Positions 16,842 to 24,611 of a DNA stretch of 24,922 bases are shown here, one piece after another (position 1 is the stretch's first letter; every line of letters begins with the position of its first letter). Source of the stretch: Armatimonadaceae bacterium (lineage in GTDB: Bacteria > Armatimonadota > Armatimonadia > Armatimonadales > Armatimonadaceae). Made by a program: the position numbers and the translations under genes. The DNA lies in assembly GCA_030446525.1 (NCBI GenBank), contig JAUJNC010000052.1:1-24922 (forward strand), read 5' to 3'. A model generated the notes under the pieces. That model did not search any database. It saw nothing but the letters and a program-made list of their open reading frames with translations, and was not told the DNA's origin.

Positions 16842-17552
16842 TCAGGGGAACTCGCCGAGGGTCTCCACCACGGCGAAGCGCGCGAACAGATCTTCGCGGT
16901 ACCAGCTTTCGTCGCGGGTGCGCCGGACGACCTGGCGGTGCTCCGGCGAGCGGTAGGCGAAGGCTTGCATGTCCTCGGCGCTTCGCCACAGGGAAAAGGT
17001 GGCCTGCCGGACGAACGGCAGCTCGCCGATGCCGATGGAGGCGACAAGCCCGTCCGCCCCGGCGCGGGCGCGGCTCACGGGGGCGACCTGCTGCCAGAAC
17101 GCGCGCAGCCGGCCGGGGCGGATCGTCGCCCGCGTGAGCACGGCGAGCGGGCCGTCCCCACCCGCGGGCAGCGGGGCGGCGGGAAGGAAAGGGTTGGCTC
17201 CGTCCCAGGCGCCGTGCGCCGAAAGGGTGCGCAGCACCGCCGTGGCGGAGCCGGCGGCCCTGCCCCGGTAGCGCCGGATGAAGCGGGACGAGTCAAGGAA
17301 CGCGCGGGCGCTCGCCTCGCTGTCCCACACGGCCAGGAGCGCGTAACGCCCCCAGTCCGGCTTCCGGGTGAACCCCAGGCCGCGCCCGGCGCCCATCAGC
17401 CGGTGGAAGCGCAGGCCGGGAACATTCCGGAGGAGGGGCCGCGCGAAGGCCATCTGCGCGAACGCCCAGAACCGCGCGCCGCGCGCGAAGCGGAACACGG
17501 TGAGCGTGGTCACCGGCGAGGCCCCTCGTGCGGTCGTCTCGGGCGGGTTCAT
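16842..17552 (-). CDS. crtA: CrtA-like carotenoid monooxygenase (spheroidene monooxygenase family)
   Basis: 236 residues, the usual length for CrtA. Known CrtA enzymes are oxygen-dependent heme proteins that add a keto group at C-2 of acyclic carotenoids. Characteristic segments are VFRFARGARFWAFAQMAFAR, GLGFTRKPDWGRYALLAVWD, FIRRYRGRAAGSATAVLRTL, PLAVLTRATIRPGRL, ASIGIGELPFVRQATFSLW and WYREDLFARFAV. The ATG at 17552 overlaps the TGA of the upstream desaturase gene as ATGA, so the two are translationally coupled. The product probably acts on the carotenoid made by that desaturase. The substrate here need not be spheroidene; assignment to the family is firm, the exact reaction is inferred. 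Confidence 0.88.
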   Translation of the reverse strand: MNPPETTARGASPVTTLTVFRFARGARFWAFAQMAFARPLLRNVPGLRFHRLMGAGRGLGFTRKPDWGRYALLAVWDSEASARAFLDSSRFIRRYRGRAAGSATAVLRTLSAHGAWDGANPFLPAAPLPAGGDGPLAVLTRATIRPGRLRAFWQQVAPVSRARAGADGLVASIGIGELPFVRQATFSLWRSAEDMQAFAYRSPEHRQVVRRTRDESWYREDLFARFAVVETLGEFP

Positions 17553-19033
17553 GGGCGCGGGCGCATCCCTTCCAAAATCATCTCGGCGGCGATCTTGCCG
17601 GAAAGCAGCACCAGGGGCACCCCCCCGCCGGGGTGCGTGCTCCCGCCGGCGAAGTAAAAGTTCTCGAGCCGCGGCGCCTTGTTGGTCGGCCGCAGGAAGG
17701 CGGAAAACGCCGAGTTCGACGAGGCGCCGTAGATCGCGCCGCCCGGGCTGTTGTCGCGCCGCTCGATGTCCCGGGGCGTCAGGCGGCTCTGCCACTCGAC
17801 CCGGGGGGCGAGCCCGAAGGCGCGCAGGCGCTCCCAGATCGATTCGGCGTACGCCTGCTGCGCCGCCGGGTCGCCGTGTTCCCTGCCCGACGCCGGGGCG
17901 TTCACCAGGACGTACCAGTTCTCGCAGCCCGGCGGCGCGAGGTCGGGGTCGCTCCTGGCCGAGATCGAAACGTAGACGGTCATCGGGCGCGGCAGCCGCC
18001 CCCGCTCGAAGATGTCGCGGAACTCCCCGGGGTAGTCGTCGCTGAAGAAGATGTTGTGGTGGGCGAGCCCGGGATGCCGGCCGCGCACCGCGGCCAGCAT
18101 CAGGTACCCGGAACAGGAGCGCTCGGCGCGCGCGACCGCCGCGGGTATGGCGACGCCGGCCGGCGCGAGCAGATGACGGTAAGTCCAGAGCACGTCCGCG
18201 TTCGACACGGCGGCGTCGACGGGGTGCTCGCTCCCGCCGGCGACGAGGGCGTCGATGCGGCTTCGCGAACGCCGCACCGCCTCGACCTGCGTCCCGGCCC
18301 TGATCTCCACGCCCCGGGAGGCGGCCAGATCCCGCAGCGTCTCAGCGACGGCGCACATCCCGCCCCGCGGGTACCAGGCCCCGAAGCTTAGCTCGACGTG
18401 GGGGATCACGTTCAGCGTGGCCGGCGCGCGGTACGGCGACGACCCGTTGTAGGTGGCGAAGCGCGCGAAAAGCTGGACCAGCTTCTCCGACCGGAAACGT
18501 GCCCGCAGGCTGCGCTCCACGGTCCGCGAGACACCCATCCTCGGCAGCGCCGGGAGCAGCCGCAGGTTGCGCCGCTTGAAAAACTCCCGGAAGCCGTCGA
18601 AGCGCTGAAACAGAAAAACGTCGGCGGTCGCCTCGTAGAGTGCGGCGGCGTCACGCAGGAAGGTTTCGACCGCCACCCGCTCCTGGGGGAACACGCGGTC
18701 GAGCTCGCCGCGCAGCCGCTCGGGATCGCTGTAGGCGTCGAACGTGGTCCCGTCGCTCCAGTGGTAGCGGCAGGTCGGCTCGACCGGGCGCAGCTGCAGG
18801 CGCTCCTCGAGGGAGACCCCCACGTGCTCGCACAGGTCCCGGAGCACGAAGGGCATCGTCAAAACGGTCGGGCCGAGGTCGAAGTGGAAGCCCTCATGGC
18901 ACAGGCGACTCATCTTGCCACCCACCTGTTCGTTCTTTTCGAACAGGATGACCTGGCACCCGGCCTGCCGCAGGCGGAGCGCGGCGGCGAGCCCGCCGCC
19001 CCCCCCGCCGATGATCCCGACGCGTTTCCTCAC
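17549..19033 (-). CDS. crtI: CrtI-type carotenoid desaturase (phytoene desaturase family)
   Basis: 494 residues of an FAD-dependent desaturase. The N-terminal dinucleotide-binding motif is VGIIGGGGGGLAAALRLRQ with the ribose-binding Glu in VILFEKN and the following GGKMS. The substrate region has FDLGPTVLTMP, YNGSSPYRAPATLNVIPHVE and WYPRGGMCAVAETL. The C-terminal FAD motif is FYFAGGSTHPGGGVPLVLLS. It could be CrtI, CrtN or a 3,4-desaturase; the sequence places it in the family but not the exact step. The start is GTG 19033, next to the Rossmann strand; the frame runs on to 19267 but that extension is not family-like. A GTG at 19072 is the main alternative. Its stop overlaps the crtA start. 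No phytoene synthase lies in the window. Confidence 0.88.
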   Translation of the reverse strand: MRKRVGIIGGGGGGLAAALRLRQAGCQVILFEKNEQVGGKMSRLCHEGFHFDLGPTVLTMPFVLRDLCEHVGVSLEERLQLRPVEPTCRYHWSDGTTFDAYSDPERLRGELDRVFPQERVAVETFLRDAAALYEATADVFLFQRFDGFREFFKRRNLRLLPALPRMGVSRTVERSLRARFRSEKLVQLFARFATYNGSSPYRAPATLNVIPHVELSFGAWYPRGGMCAVAETLRDLAASRGVEIRAGTQVEAVRRSRSRIDALVAGGSEHPVDAAVSNADVLWTYRHLLAPAGVAIPAAVARAERSCSGYLMLAAVRGRHPGLAHHNIFFSDDYPGEFRDIFERGRLPRPMTVYVSISARSDPDLAPPGCENWYVLVNAPASGREHGDPAAQQAYAESIWERLRAFGLAPRVEWQSRLTPRDIERRDNSPGGAIYGASSNSAFSAFLRPTNKAPRLENFYFAGGSTHPGGGVPLVLLSGKIAAEMILEGMRPRP

Positions 19034-19268
19034 CCCTAAATAAACGCCGGCGCGCGCCCGTTTGTTCCGCACCGGCCTGCCGCGTTTATTTTGGAACGAG
19101 GCGCAGGACAACCACCTCCCCGTGCTCAGCGGGGAAGCACAACACAAAAAGGTCTCCAGGAGGAATGAAGAGCCGGCGCATCGCATTACTCTGATGAAAG
19201 ACACATTCCGGTAGAAAAAGCGGTAAAGATCGCGGCTCCCGCGCCGCACCCCGAGATCGAGGGTCATT
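19034..19268. promoter_or_regulatory. Divergent intergenic region between crtI and the beta-propeller gene
   Basis: A 235-base region with no supported gene. It is AT-richer than its surroundings near crtI. It contains an inverted repeat (19038-19091) and a solitary hairpin resembling a type I-E CRISPR repeat (19109-19140). No convincing -35/-10 pair was found for either gene. AGGAGGA at 19158-19164 directly abuts an ATG that opens only nine codons and is not believed. Confidence 0.5.
19038..19091. repeat. Inverted repeat AAATAAACGC / GCGTTTATTT in front of crtI
   Basis: Perfect 10-base arms at 19038-19047 and 19082-19091 are separated by 34 GC-rich bases. The inner arm lies 4 bases before the proposed crtI start. 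The AT-rich arms stand out in this high-GC DNA and could be paired binding sites for a regulator, or a long hairpin in the crtI leader. Confidence 0.5.
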
Positions 19269-20312
19269 GTGAGTCAGAAACGTACCTTGTATCTTCTTTG
19301 CACACTGGGGCTCCTCTTCGCGGTGGCTGCTTCCCCGGCGCGGGCGGAGCGGATCGTGTTCCAGCGGGGGGACGCGCTGTTCGTGGCGGGGGCGGACGGG
19401 AAGGAGACGCGCCGCCTGTTCGCTATCGGCGACCCGTTCGAGGTGGTCTGGGCGCCGTCACCCGACGGCCGGCGGCTCGCCTGGTACACGGCCGCCAAGC
19501 CCGGCTCCGCCGCGGACCCCGCCGCGCCGGGCCTCGGGGCGCGGCCGATCGCCGTCTGGATCTCCGACCTGTCCGGCCAGCGGCGCAAGCTCCTTCTCAC
19601 CACCGACACGCTGCGCGACCGCCGGGGCCGCCGGGTGACGGAGCTCGCCGTCGAAGGGGCGAAGTCGCTGGACGAATGGTCGCCGGCTTCGCTGGCGTGG
19701 GACCCGGGCGGCAAAAGCCTGTACCTATCCTGCACCTATCTCGGCGCCGCGCGCGAGCGGGCGACCTTCGTCGCGGACGCGGCCACCGGGACCGCCGTGG
19801 TCGACGCCCGCGGCCGGTGGAAGTCCATCGCGCCCGTCACGGAGGTGGACGTGCGCTGGCCCCTTCTGGTCGGGGTCGGCCTGGAGCGGACGCCCGGCCG
19901 CCCAGGCCCACCGGACGCGCTCTTCCCCTTGTTCGTCACCAACCTGGCCGAGGGGGAAACGCGCTCGCTCCTGCCCGCCACACTGCCGGGCGCGGACCGC
20001 CCCCCGTACGCCCTGGCGGCCTCCCCCGCCCTTTCGCGGGACGGCAAAAGCATCGCCTTCGCCGCCATCGGCGACGGCCTGTGGCAGACGGACGTGCGGG
20101 GCAGGGACTACCGCCGCCTGACGGACAACCGCGCCGACGATGCGCCGCGCTGGTCGGAGGACGGCAAGCGCCTCCTGTTCCTGTCCGTCGCGCCGCCGGG
20201 CCCGGGCGTCACCACCGACCTGTACGGGATGCCCCTGCCGGCGGCGCCGTCCGCCGGCAAGCGCCGCCTGGTGCTGAAGGACGTGTCCCGCTTTTTTGTC
20301 GTGCCGGACTAG
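19269..20312 (+). CDS. Secreted TolB/PD40-type beta-propeller protein
   Basis: 347 residues. A signal peptide (KRTLYLLCTLGLLFAVAASP, cleavage near ARA-ER) is followed by blades of the WD40-like PD40 kind. Recurrent signatures are IVFQRGDALFVAGADGKETR, WAPSPDGRRLAWYT, LAWDPGGKSLYLSCTY, ALSRDGKSIAFAAIGDGLWQ and APRWSEDGKRLLFLS. Such propellers usually mediate protein contacts in the periplasm or outside; no enzyme motif is seen. The start is GTG 19269, with GAGGG 5 bases upstream. The next gene's promoter begins 10 bases after its stop, so the chaperonin operon does not depend on its transcription. A link to the divergent carotenoid genes is not supported. Confidence 0.85.
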   Translation: MSQKRTLYLLCTLGLLFAVAASPARAERIVFQRGDALFVAGADGKETRRLFAIGDPFEVVWAPSPDGRRLAWYTAAKPGSAADPAAPGLGARPIAVWISDLSGQRRKLLLTTDTLRDRRGRRVTELAVEGAKSLDEWSPASLAWDPGGKSLYLSCTYLGAARERATFVADAATGTAVVDARGRWKSIAPVTEVDVRWPLLVGVGLERTPGRPGPPDALFPLFVTNLAEGETRSLLPATLPGADRPPYALAASPALSRDGKSIAFAAIGDGLWQTDVRGRDYRRLTDNRADDAPRWSEDGKRLLFLSVAPPGPGVTTDLYGMPLPAAPSAGKRRLVLKDVSRFFVVPD

Positions 20313-20321
20313 CAACAGGTC

Positions 20322-20350
20322 TTGACAAACCGGCACATCCGTCGTATAAT
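20322..20350 (+). promoter_or_regulatory. Perfect consensus promoter for groES-groEL
   Basis: TTGACA (20322-20327), exactly 17 bases, TATAAT (20345-20350). All 12 consensus bases and the optimal spacing are present. Transcription should start near 20357, inside the CIRCE-like element. Confidence 0.9.
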
Positions 20351-20355
20351 CCGCG

Positions 20356-20382
20356 TTGGCAGTCACACCACGCGACTGCTAA
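20356..20382. promoter_or_regulatory. CIRCE-like HrcA operator
   Basis: TTGGCAGTC, nine bases, GACTGCTAA. The classical CIRCE is TTAGCACTC-N9-GAGTGCTAA. Architecture and spacing are identical, with a matching C-to-G change in both arms and one extra A-to-G in the left arm. It overlaps the predicted transcription start, where HrcA would block initiation. No hrcA gene lies in the window. Confidence 0.85.
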
Positions 20383-20411
20383 AACATTGGATCTTGCAGG
20401 AGGAACGACCC

Positions 20412-20699
20412 ATGCTACGCCCGCTCGGCGATAAAGTCGTCGTGAAGCCCAGCGAAGCGGAGGACACGTCCGCCGGCGGCATCATCTTGCCCGATGCCGC
20501 GAAGCAGAAGCCCCAGGAAGGCACCATTCTCGCGGTCGGCCCCGGCCGCATCCTCGACAGCGGCGAACGCCGCAGCCTCACCGTCCAGGTCGGAGACACC
20601 GTGATCTATAGCAAGTACGGCGGCACGGAGTTCAAGCACGAGGGCGATACGCTCGTGATCCTGGATGAGGACCAGATCTACGCGGTTAAGACGGCTTAA
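20412..20699 (+). CDS. groES: Co-chaperonin GroES
   Basis: 95 residues, the normal length. This heptameric lid of GroEL begins MLRPLGDKVVVKPSEAE and carries the mobile loop (about 16-33, TSAGGIILPDAAKQKPQEG) that docks on GroEL, the roof-loop region with GPGRILDSGE, and VIYSKYGGTEF near the C-terminus. The ATG at 20412 has AGGAGG 9 bases upstream; the frame extends to 20322 but that stretch is promoter and operator. It is regulated by the consensus promoter and CIRCE-like element upstream. Confidence 0.98.
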   Translation: MLRPLGDKVVVKPSEAEDTSAGGIILPDAAKQKPQEGTILAVGPGRILDSGERRSLTVQVGDTVIYSKYGGTEFKHEGDTLVILDEDQIYAVKTA

Positions 20700-20705
20700 T
20701 CTCTT

Positions 20706-20817
20706 AACCTCTCCCCCCAGCCTCCTCTCCGGGGCGCAAAGGGGGAGAGAAAAAACCAACGCTTACTGCTTCAAACCGCCCCTCTCTCCTGCTAAAGAGG
20801 GGGGTCAGGGGAGAGGT
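20706..20817. repeat. Two C/T-rich palindromic repeats between groES and groEL
   Basis: CTCTCCCCC (20710-20718) pairs with GGGGGAGAG (20742-20750), and CCCCTCT (20779-20785) pairs with AGAGGGG (20796-20802). A further GGGGAGAGG after that could pair with either C/T-rich arm. This looks like an intergenic REP-type palindromic repeat. It stretches the groES-groEL gap to 134 bases and would put two hairpins in the shared messenger. Confidence 0.65.
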
Positions 20818-20833
20818 CAGAAAGGAGAACAGT

Positions 20834-22462
20834 ATGGCAGCCAAAGAACTTTTATTTGATGAGAACGCCCGGCGCGCTCTGGAGCGCGGGGCCAACGCCG
20901 TCGCCAACGCCGTCAAGGTCACGCTCGGGCCGCGCGGCCGGAACGTCGTGATCGACAAGAAGTGGGGGTCGCCCACGATCACCAAGGACGGCGTGACGGT
21001 GGCCAAGGAAGTGGAGCTCGAAGATCACTTCGAGAACATGGGCGCGCAGCTGGTGCGCGAGGTGGCCTCGAAGACCAACGACGTGGCCGGCGACGGCACC
21101 ACCACCGCGACCGTGCTGGCCCAGTCGATCGTGAACGAGGGTCTGCGCTACGTCGCGGCGGGCGGCAGCCCGCTGGCCGTCAAGCGCGGCATCGACAAGG
21201 CCGTGGAGGCCGTGGTCGCCGAGCTAAAGAACCTGGCTATCCCGGTCGAGAACGAGGCCGTCGCGCAGGTCGCGGCGATCGCCGGCAACAACGACCCGGA
21301 GATCGGCCGCATGATCGCCGAGGCCCTGGACAAGGTCGGCAAGGACGGCGTCATCACGGTCGAGGAGTCCAAAGGGACGGGCACCGCTCTCGAGATCGTC
21401 GAGGGGATGCAGTTCGACAAGGGCTACATCTCGCCCTACTTCGTGACCGACCCCGAGCGCATGGAGGCCGTGCTGGAGAACCCGCTGATCCTGCTTTATG
21501 AGAAGAAGATCAGCAGCGCCGCCGACCTGCTGCCCCTGCTGGAGAAGCTGGCCCAGAGCCGCCGCCCCATCCTGCTGGTGGCCGAGGACGTGGACGGCGA
21601 CGCGCTCGCGACGCTGGTGGTGAACAAGATCCGCGGCATCCTGAACGTGGTCGCGGTCAAGGCGCCCGGCTTCGGCGACCGCCGCAAGGCGATGATGGAA
21701 GACCTGGCGGTCCTGACCGGCGGGCAGTTCCTCTCCGAGGACCTCGGGGTCAAGCTCGACAACGTGGACGAGTCCATGCTCGGCACCGCCAAGCGGGTCA
21801 CGATCACCAAGGACGAGACCACGGTCATCGAGGGCGCGGGCTCGGTGCAGACCGTGCAGGGCCGCATCACGCAGATCAGGAAGCAGATCGAGACGACGGA
21901 CTCGAGCTATGACCGCGAAAAGCTGCAGGAGCGGCTGGCCAAGCTGGCGGGCGGCGTCGCCGTGATCCAGGTCGGCGCGGCGACCGAGACCGAGCTCAAG
22001 GAAAAGAAGCACCGCATCGAGGACGCCCTGTCGGCCACCCGCGCGGCGGTCGAGGAGGGTATCGTCGCGGGCGGCGGCACCGCCCTGATCAACGTGATCC
22101 CCGCCCTGGACAACGTCCAGACCGACGACAACGACGAGAAGGTGGGCGTCACCATCGTGCGCCGCGCCCTCGAGGAGCCGCTGCGCCAGATCGCCGAGAA
22201 CGCGGGCCTGGAAGGCTCCGTGGTCGTCAACAAGGTCAAGGGGCTGCCCGTGGGCCAGGGCCTGAACGCGCTGACCGAGGAGTATGGCGACATGGTCAGC
22301 TTCGGTGTCGTGGACCCGGTCAAGGTGACGCGCTCGGCGCTGCAGAACGCCGCCTCGATCGCCTCGATGATCCTGACGACGGAGTCCCTGGTCGCCGAGA
22401 AGCCCGAGAAGAAGTCCGGCGCCCCCGCCGGCGGCCACGGCCACGACGACTACGACTATTAA
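20834..22462 (+). CDS. groEL: Chaperonin GroEL
   Basis: 542-residue ATP-dependent folding chamber subunit, intact. Key residues align without gaps to the E. coli numbering: Asp52 ([10 protein letters not shown]) and Asp87 ([11 protein letters not shown]) of the ATPase site. The family segments [51 protein letters not shown] and [14 protein letters not shown] are present. The C-terminus differs from the common Gly-Gly-Met repeats: it ends [20 protein letters not shown] lies 7 bases upstream of the ATG. It is co-transcribed with groES and followed by a strong terminator. Confidence 0.98.
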   Translation: MAAKELLFDENARRALERGANAVANAVKVTLGPRGRNVVIDKKWGSPTITKDGVTVAKEVELEDHFENMGAQLVREVASKTNDVAGDGTTTATVLAQSIVNEGLRYVAAGGSPLAVKRGIDKAVEAVVAELKNLAIPVENEAVAQVAAIAGNNDPEIGRMIAEALDKVGKDGVITVEESKGTGTALEIVEGMQFDKGYISPYFVTDPERMEAVLENPLILLYEKKISSAADLLPLLEKLAQSRRPILLVAEDVDGDALATLVVNKIRGILNVVAVKAPGFGDRRKAMMEDLAVLTGGQFLSEDLGVKLDNVDESMLGTAKRVTITKDETTVIEGAGSVQTVQGRITQIRKQIETTDSSYDREKLQERLAKLAGGVAVIQVGAATETELKEKKHRIEDALSATRAAVEEGIVAGGGTALINVIPALDNVQTDDNDEKVGVTIVRRALEEPLRQIAENAGLEGSVVVNKVKGLPVGQGLNALTEEYGDMVSFGVVDPVKVTRSALQNAASIASMILTTESLVAEKPEKKSGAPAGGHGHDDYDY

Positions 22463-22483
22463 ACAAAGGACGGAGCCCGATCG

Positions 22484-22519
22484 AAGGCCCCGCGGCATCT
22501 GCCGCGGGGCCTTTTCTTT
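22484..22519 (+). terminator. Intrinsic terminator of groES-groEL
   Basis: A perfect 13-base-pair stem (22484-22496 with 22501-22513), an ATCT loop, and a T-rich tract TTTTCTTT. It begins 21 bases after the groEL stop. Confidence 0.95.
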
Positions 22520-22531
22520 ACGACGATCTGC

Positions 22532-22554
22532 CCCCACGCGCCGGACCCGTGGGG
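22532..22554 (-). terminator. Possible terminator of the DUF5916 gene
   Basis: CCCCACG and CGTGGGG pair around a nine-base loop, starting 4 bases past the stop of the minus-strand gene. No T-run follows on the minus strand, so it may act only together with the groEL hairpin next to it. Confidence 0.4.
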
Positions 22555-22558
22555 CTGG

Positions 22559-24589
22559 TCACATCGGCCAAACCATTTTGAAGGCCAGGCGCCGCGTGAA
22601 CTTCCTTGCGTTGGGGTCGCCCAGGATGACGAACGTCTCGACGCCCCCGTAGCCGGACTGGCGGTAGGCCAGGTAGCCGCTGGTCCCGCCCGTCTGCGAC
22701 ACGATGCGCCCGCCGATGCCCTGCCGGGGCGAAAAGTCGTGGTTCACGGTCAGGACGTGCTGCTCGCGGTCCCGGGTGTGCCGCAGGATCTGCGAGGCGA
22801 GGCGCAGGGTGAGCTTTTCCCCGAAGCGCCAGGTGACGTAAGGCGTGAGGAAGGTCAAAGGGTCGCCGGCGCGCCGCCCCCACTGGTAGCCGATCCCGTA
22901 GTTGTGAAAGGGGTCCGAGTCACGCGCCTGCACGTCGACGCGGAAGGTGCTGTCGTCGAACTCTTCGAAGCGCCCGCCGTCCCACCCAAGCTCGATATCA
23001 TAGTCGCTGCGGGTCTCGACGTTCACGGAAAGAGACTTTTGGCGGCGGAACAGCCGCCCGTCGAAGCGGTCGCTGCTCATCGAGCCGGCGAACACGGAGA
23101 ACTCGCGGATCGGCCCGCTGCGCCATTCGGTGAAGTAGCCCGCGCTCAGGTTCACGCCTTTGTAGTCGGTGAAGGGGATGAAGCCCAGGTCGTCGCGGAA
23201 GCCGGGGCGGACGAAATAAGGCGCGAGGGATACGAACAGCCGTTGGGTCCGGTAGCTGAGGGACGCGTTCGCGGCGCTTCCCGTGTGGCGCTCGTCCACC
23301 CAGGAGCCGGCCCAGGACGCCTCGGTAGACCAGGCGCCTCTGCGCCAGTTCTGGCCCGCCACCAGCACTCGGTTGCTGTCCAGCCTCTTTTTCGGGTCCG
23401 GGGCGGCTTTGCCTGCCGCGACGTCCCGGTTGATCACGGCGAAGTCGACGCTGGAGTGGGCGCCGAGCTCGCGGCGCCCGCGCAGCAGCCAGTCGGCCTG
23501 GTTGCCCATGTCCAGAGCGGCCAGCAGGCCGATGGTGTCGCGCGGGGTGACCTTGCCGTACAGGTTGATCCCCGTGTCGAAGCCGCCGATGCGCTGGCTG
23601 TAGAAGTAGCGACCCGGGATGCCCCCGCTGCGGTAGATGTCCTCCCCCTCCAGGAAGAACGGGCGGCGCTCCTGCACGAAGCGCTCCCCGTAGGAGAAGT
23701 CGACCCCCTCCACCGCCTGCTCGACGTTCTCGAAGTCGGGGTTCACCGTCCCCACCAGCGTCAGCGACGGCGTGAGCGGTGTGCGCAGATCCAGCCCCGT
23801 GTGTACGCCCGCGCCTTCCTGCTCGTTCCAGCCGGAACTCGTGTACGGGAGCAGCGAGGTTTGCGTCCGGAAGGCCGGGAAGGAGACGCCGACCCAGCGG
23901 CCGTCACGCGTGTTATCCTCCGGGCGGCCCAGATTGGACCACCAGGACTGCGTGTTGGTGCGCTGCTGGCGGCGGTCGAAGTTGATGCCGCAGGTGACCG
24001 GGCCTTTGACGGCGGGGTAGTTGAGGATCGACCAGGGGATGGCCATCTCCGCCGTCCAGCCGTCCTCGCCGATTTTGGCCGCCGCCTTCCACGCCCCTTC
24101 CCATTCCAGCTTCGATCCGCGACCGCCGCTGAGATGGGCGAACTGGGTGCCCAGCGGGTTTACCACGAAAAATGATCGGTCGCCGAACTTGTGGGTGTGG
24201 TACGGGTCCAGGGCGATGGCGACGGTGTCTTCGCCACGAAAACGAGCGCCGCGCTTGGTTTCGCGGGCGACGATGCCCTGGGGCCGGCTGTCATAGGCGT
24301 GAAAAGCGACATAGATGTGCTTGTCGTCGTAGCCCAGGAAGGCGACCGTCTGGTCCGGGGCGGGTGTGCCGTCCAGCACATCCGTGAACCGGTCGGCGCG
24401 CGCGGCCCCTTTCCAACAAGGATCGGCCAGGTCGCCGTCGATGACGGGCGGCGCGTCCAGGCGCACAGCGGCGATGCCGCGCATGGCGATAGGTTCCGCC
24501 GGCGCCGCGTCCGCCCGGGCGGCGCGGACGGTGATCAGGAAACAGGCGGCAAGAGTGATCCACATCGGGGCGACGCTGACGTTGCGCAT
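22559..24589 (-). CDS. CBM9-like plus DUF5916 protein, probable outer-membrane barrel
   Basis: 676 residues, intact. A signal peptide (hydrophobic about 8-22) precedes a CBM9-like beta-sandwich (about 40-240: VRLDAPPVIDGDLADPCWKG, FRGEDTVAIALDPYHTHKFG, GWTAEMAIPWSIL). Then comes a DUF5916 region with the family hallmark NPDFENVEQAVEGVDFSYGE and RRPFFLEGEDIYR. The rest alternates short amphipathic strands typical of an outer-membrane barrel (for example SLSVNVETRSDYDIELGWDG, FVSLAPYFVRPGF) and ends FKMVWPM. Function is unknown; related proteins occur with secreted proteases and carbohydrate use. The ATG at 24589 has AAGGAGG 6 bases upstream. The gene starts 22 bases after an ABC exporter gene and may be co-transcribed with it. 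Confidence 0.88.
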   Translation of the reverse strand: MRNVSVAPMWITLAACFLITVRAARADAAPAEPIAMRGIAAVRLDAPPVIDGDLADPCWKGAARADRFTDVLDGTPAPDQTVAFLGYDDKHIYVAFHAYDSRPQGIVARETKRGARFRGEDTVAIALDPYHTHKFGDRSFFVVNPLGTQFAHLSGGRGSKLEWEGAWKAAAKIGEDGWTAEMAIPWSILNYPAVKGPVTCGINFDRRQQRTNTQSWWSNLGRPEDNTRDGRWVGVSFPAFRTQTSLLPYTSSGWNEQEGAGVHTGLDLRTPLTPSLTLVGTVNPDFENVEQAVEGVDFSYGERFVQERRPFFLEGEDIYRSGGIPGRYFYSQRIGGFDTGINLYGKVTPRDTIGLLAALDMGNQADWLLRGRRELGAHSSVDFAVINRDVAAGKAAPDPKKRLDSNRVLVAGQNWRRGAWSTEASWAGSWVDERHTGSAANASLSYRTQRLFVSLAPYFVRPGFRDDLGFIPFTDYKGVNLSAGYFTEWRSGPIREFSVFAGSMSSDRFDGRLFRRQKSLSVNVETRSDYDIELGWDGGRFEEFDDSTFRVDVQARDSDPFHNYGIGYQWGRRAGDPLTFLTPYVTWRFGEKLTLRLASQILRHTRDREQHVLTVNHDFSPRQGIGGRIVSQTGGTSGYLAYRQSGYGGVETFVILGDPNARKFTRRLAFKMVWPM

Positions 24590-24611
24590 GAACGACCTCC
24601 TTGTAGGTATA

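Noticed and set aside
19109..19140. A CRISPR array
   Set aside because: Only one repeat-like unit exists; no second copy at spacer distance on either side.
19165..19194. A nine-codon ORF with AGGAGGA before its ATG
   Set aside because: The Shine-Dalgarno abuts the ATG with almost no spacer and the ORF is too short to judge.
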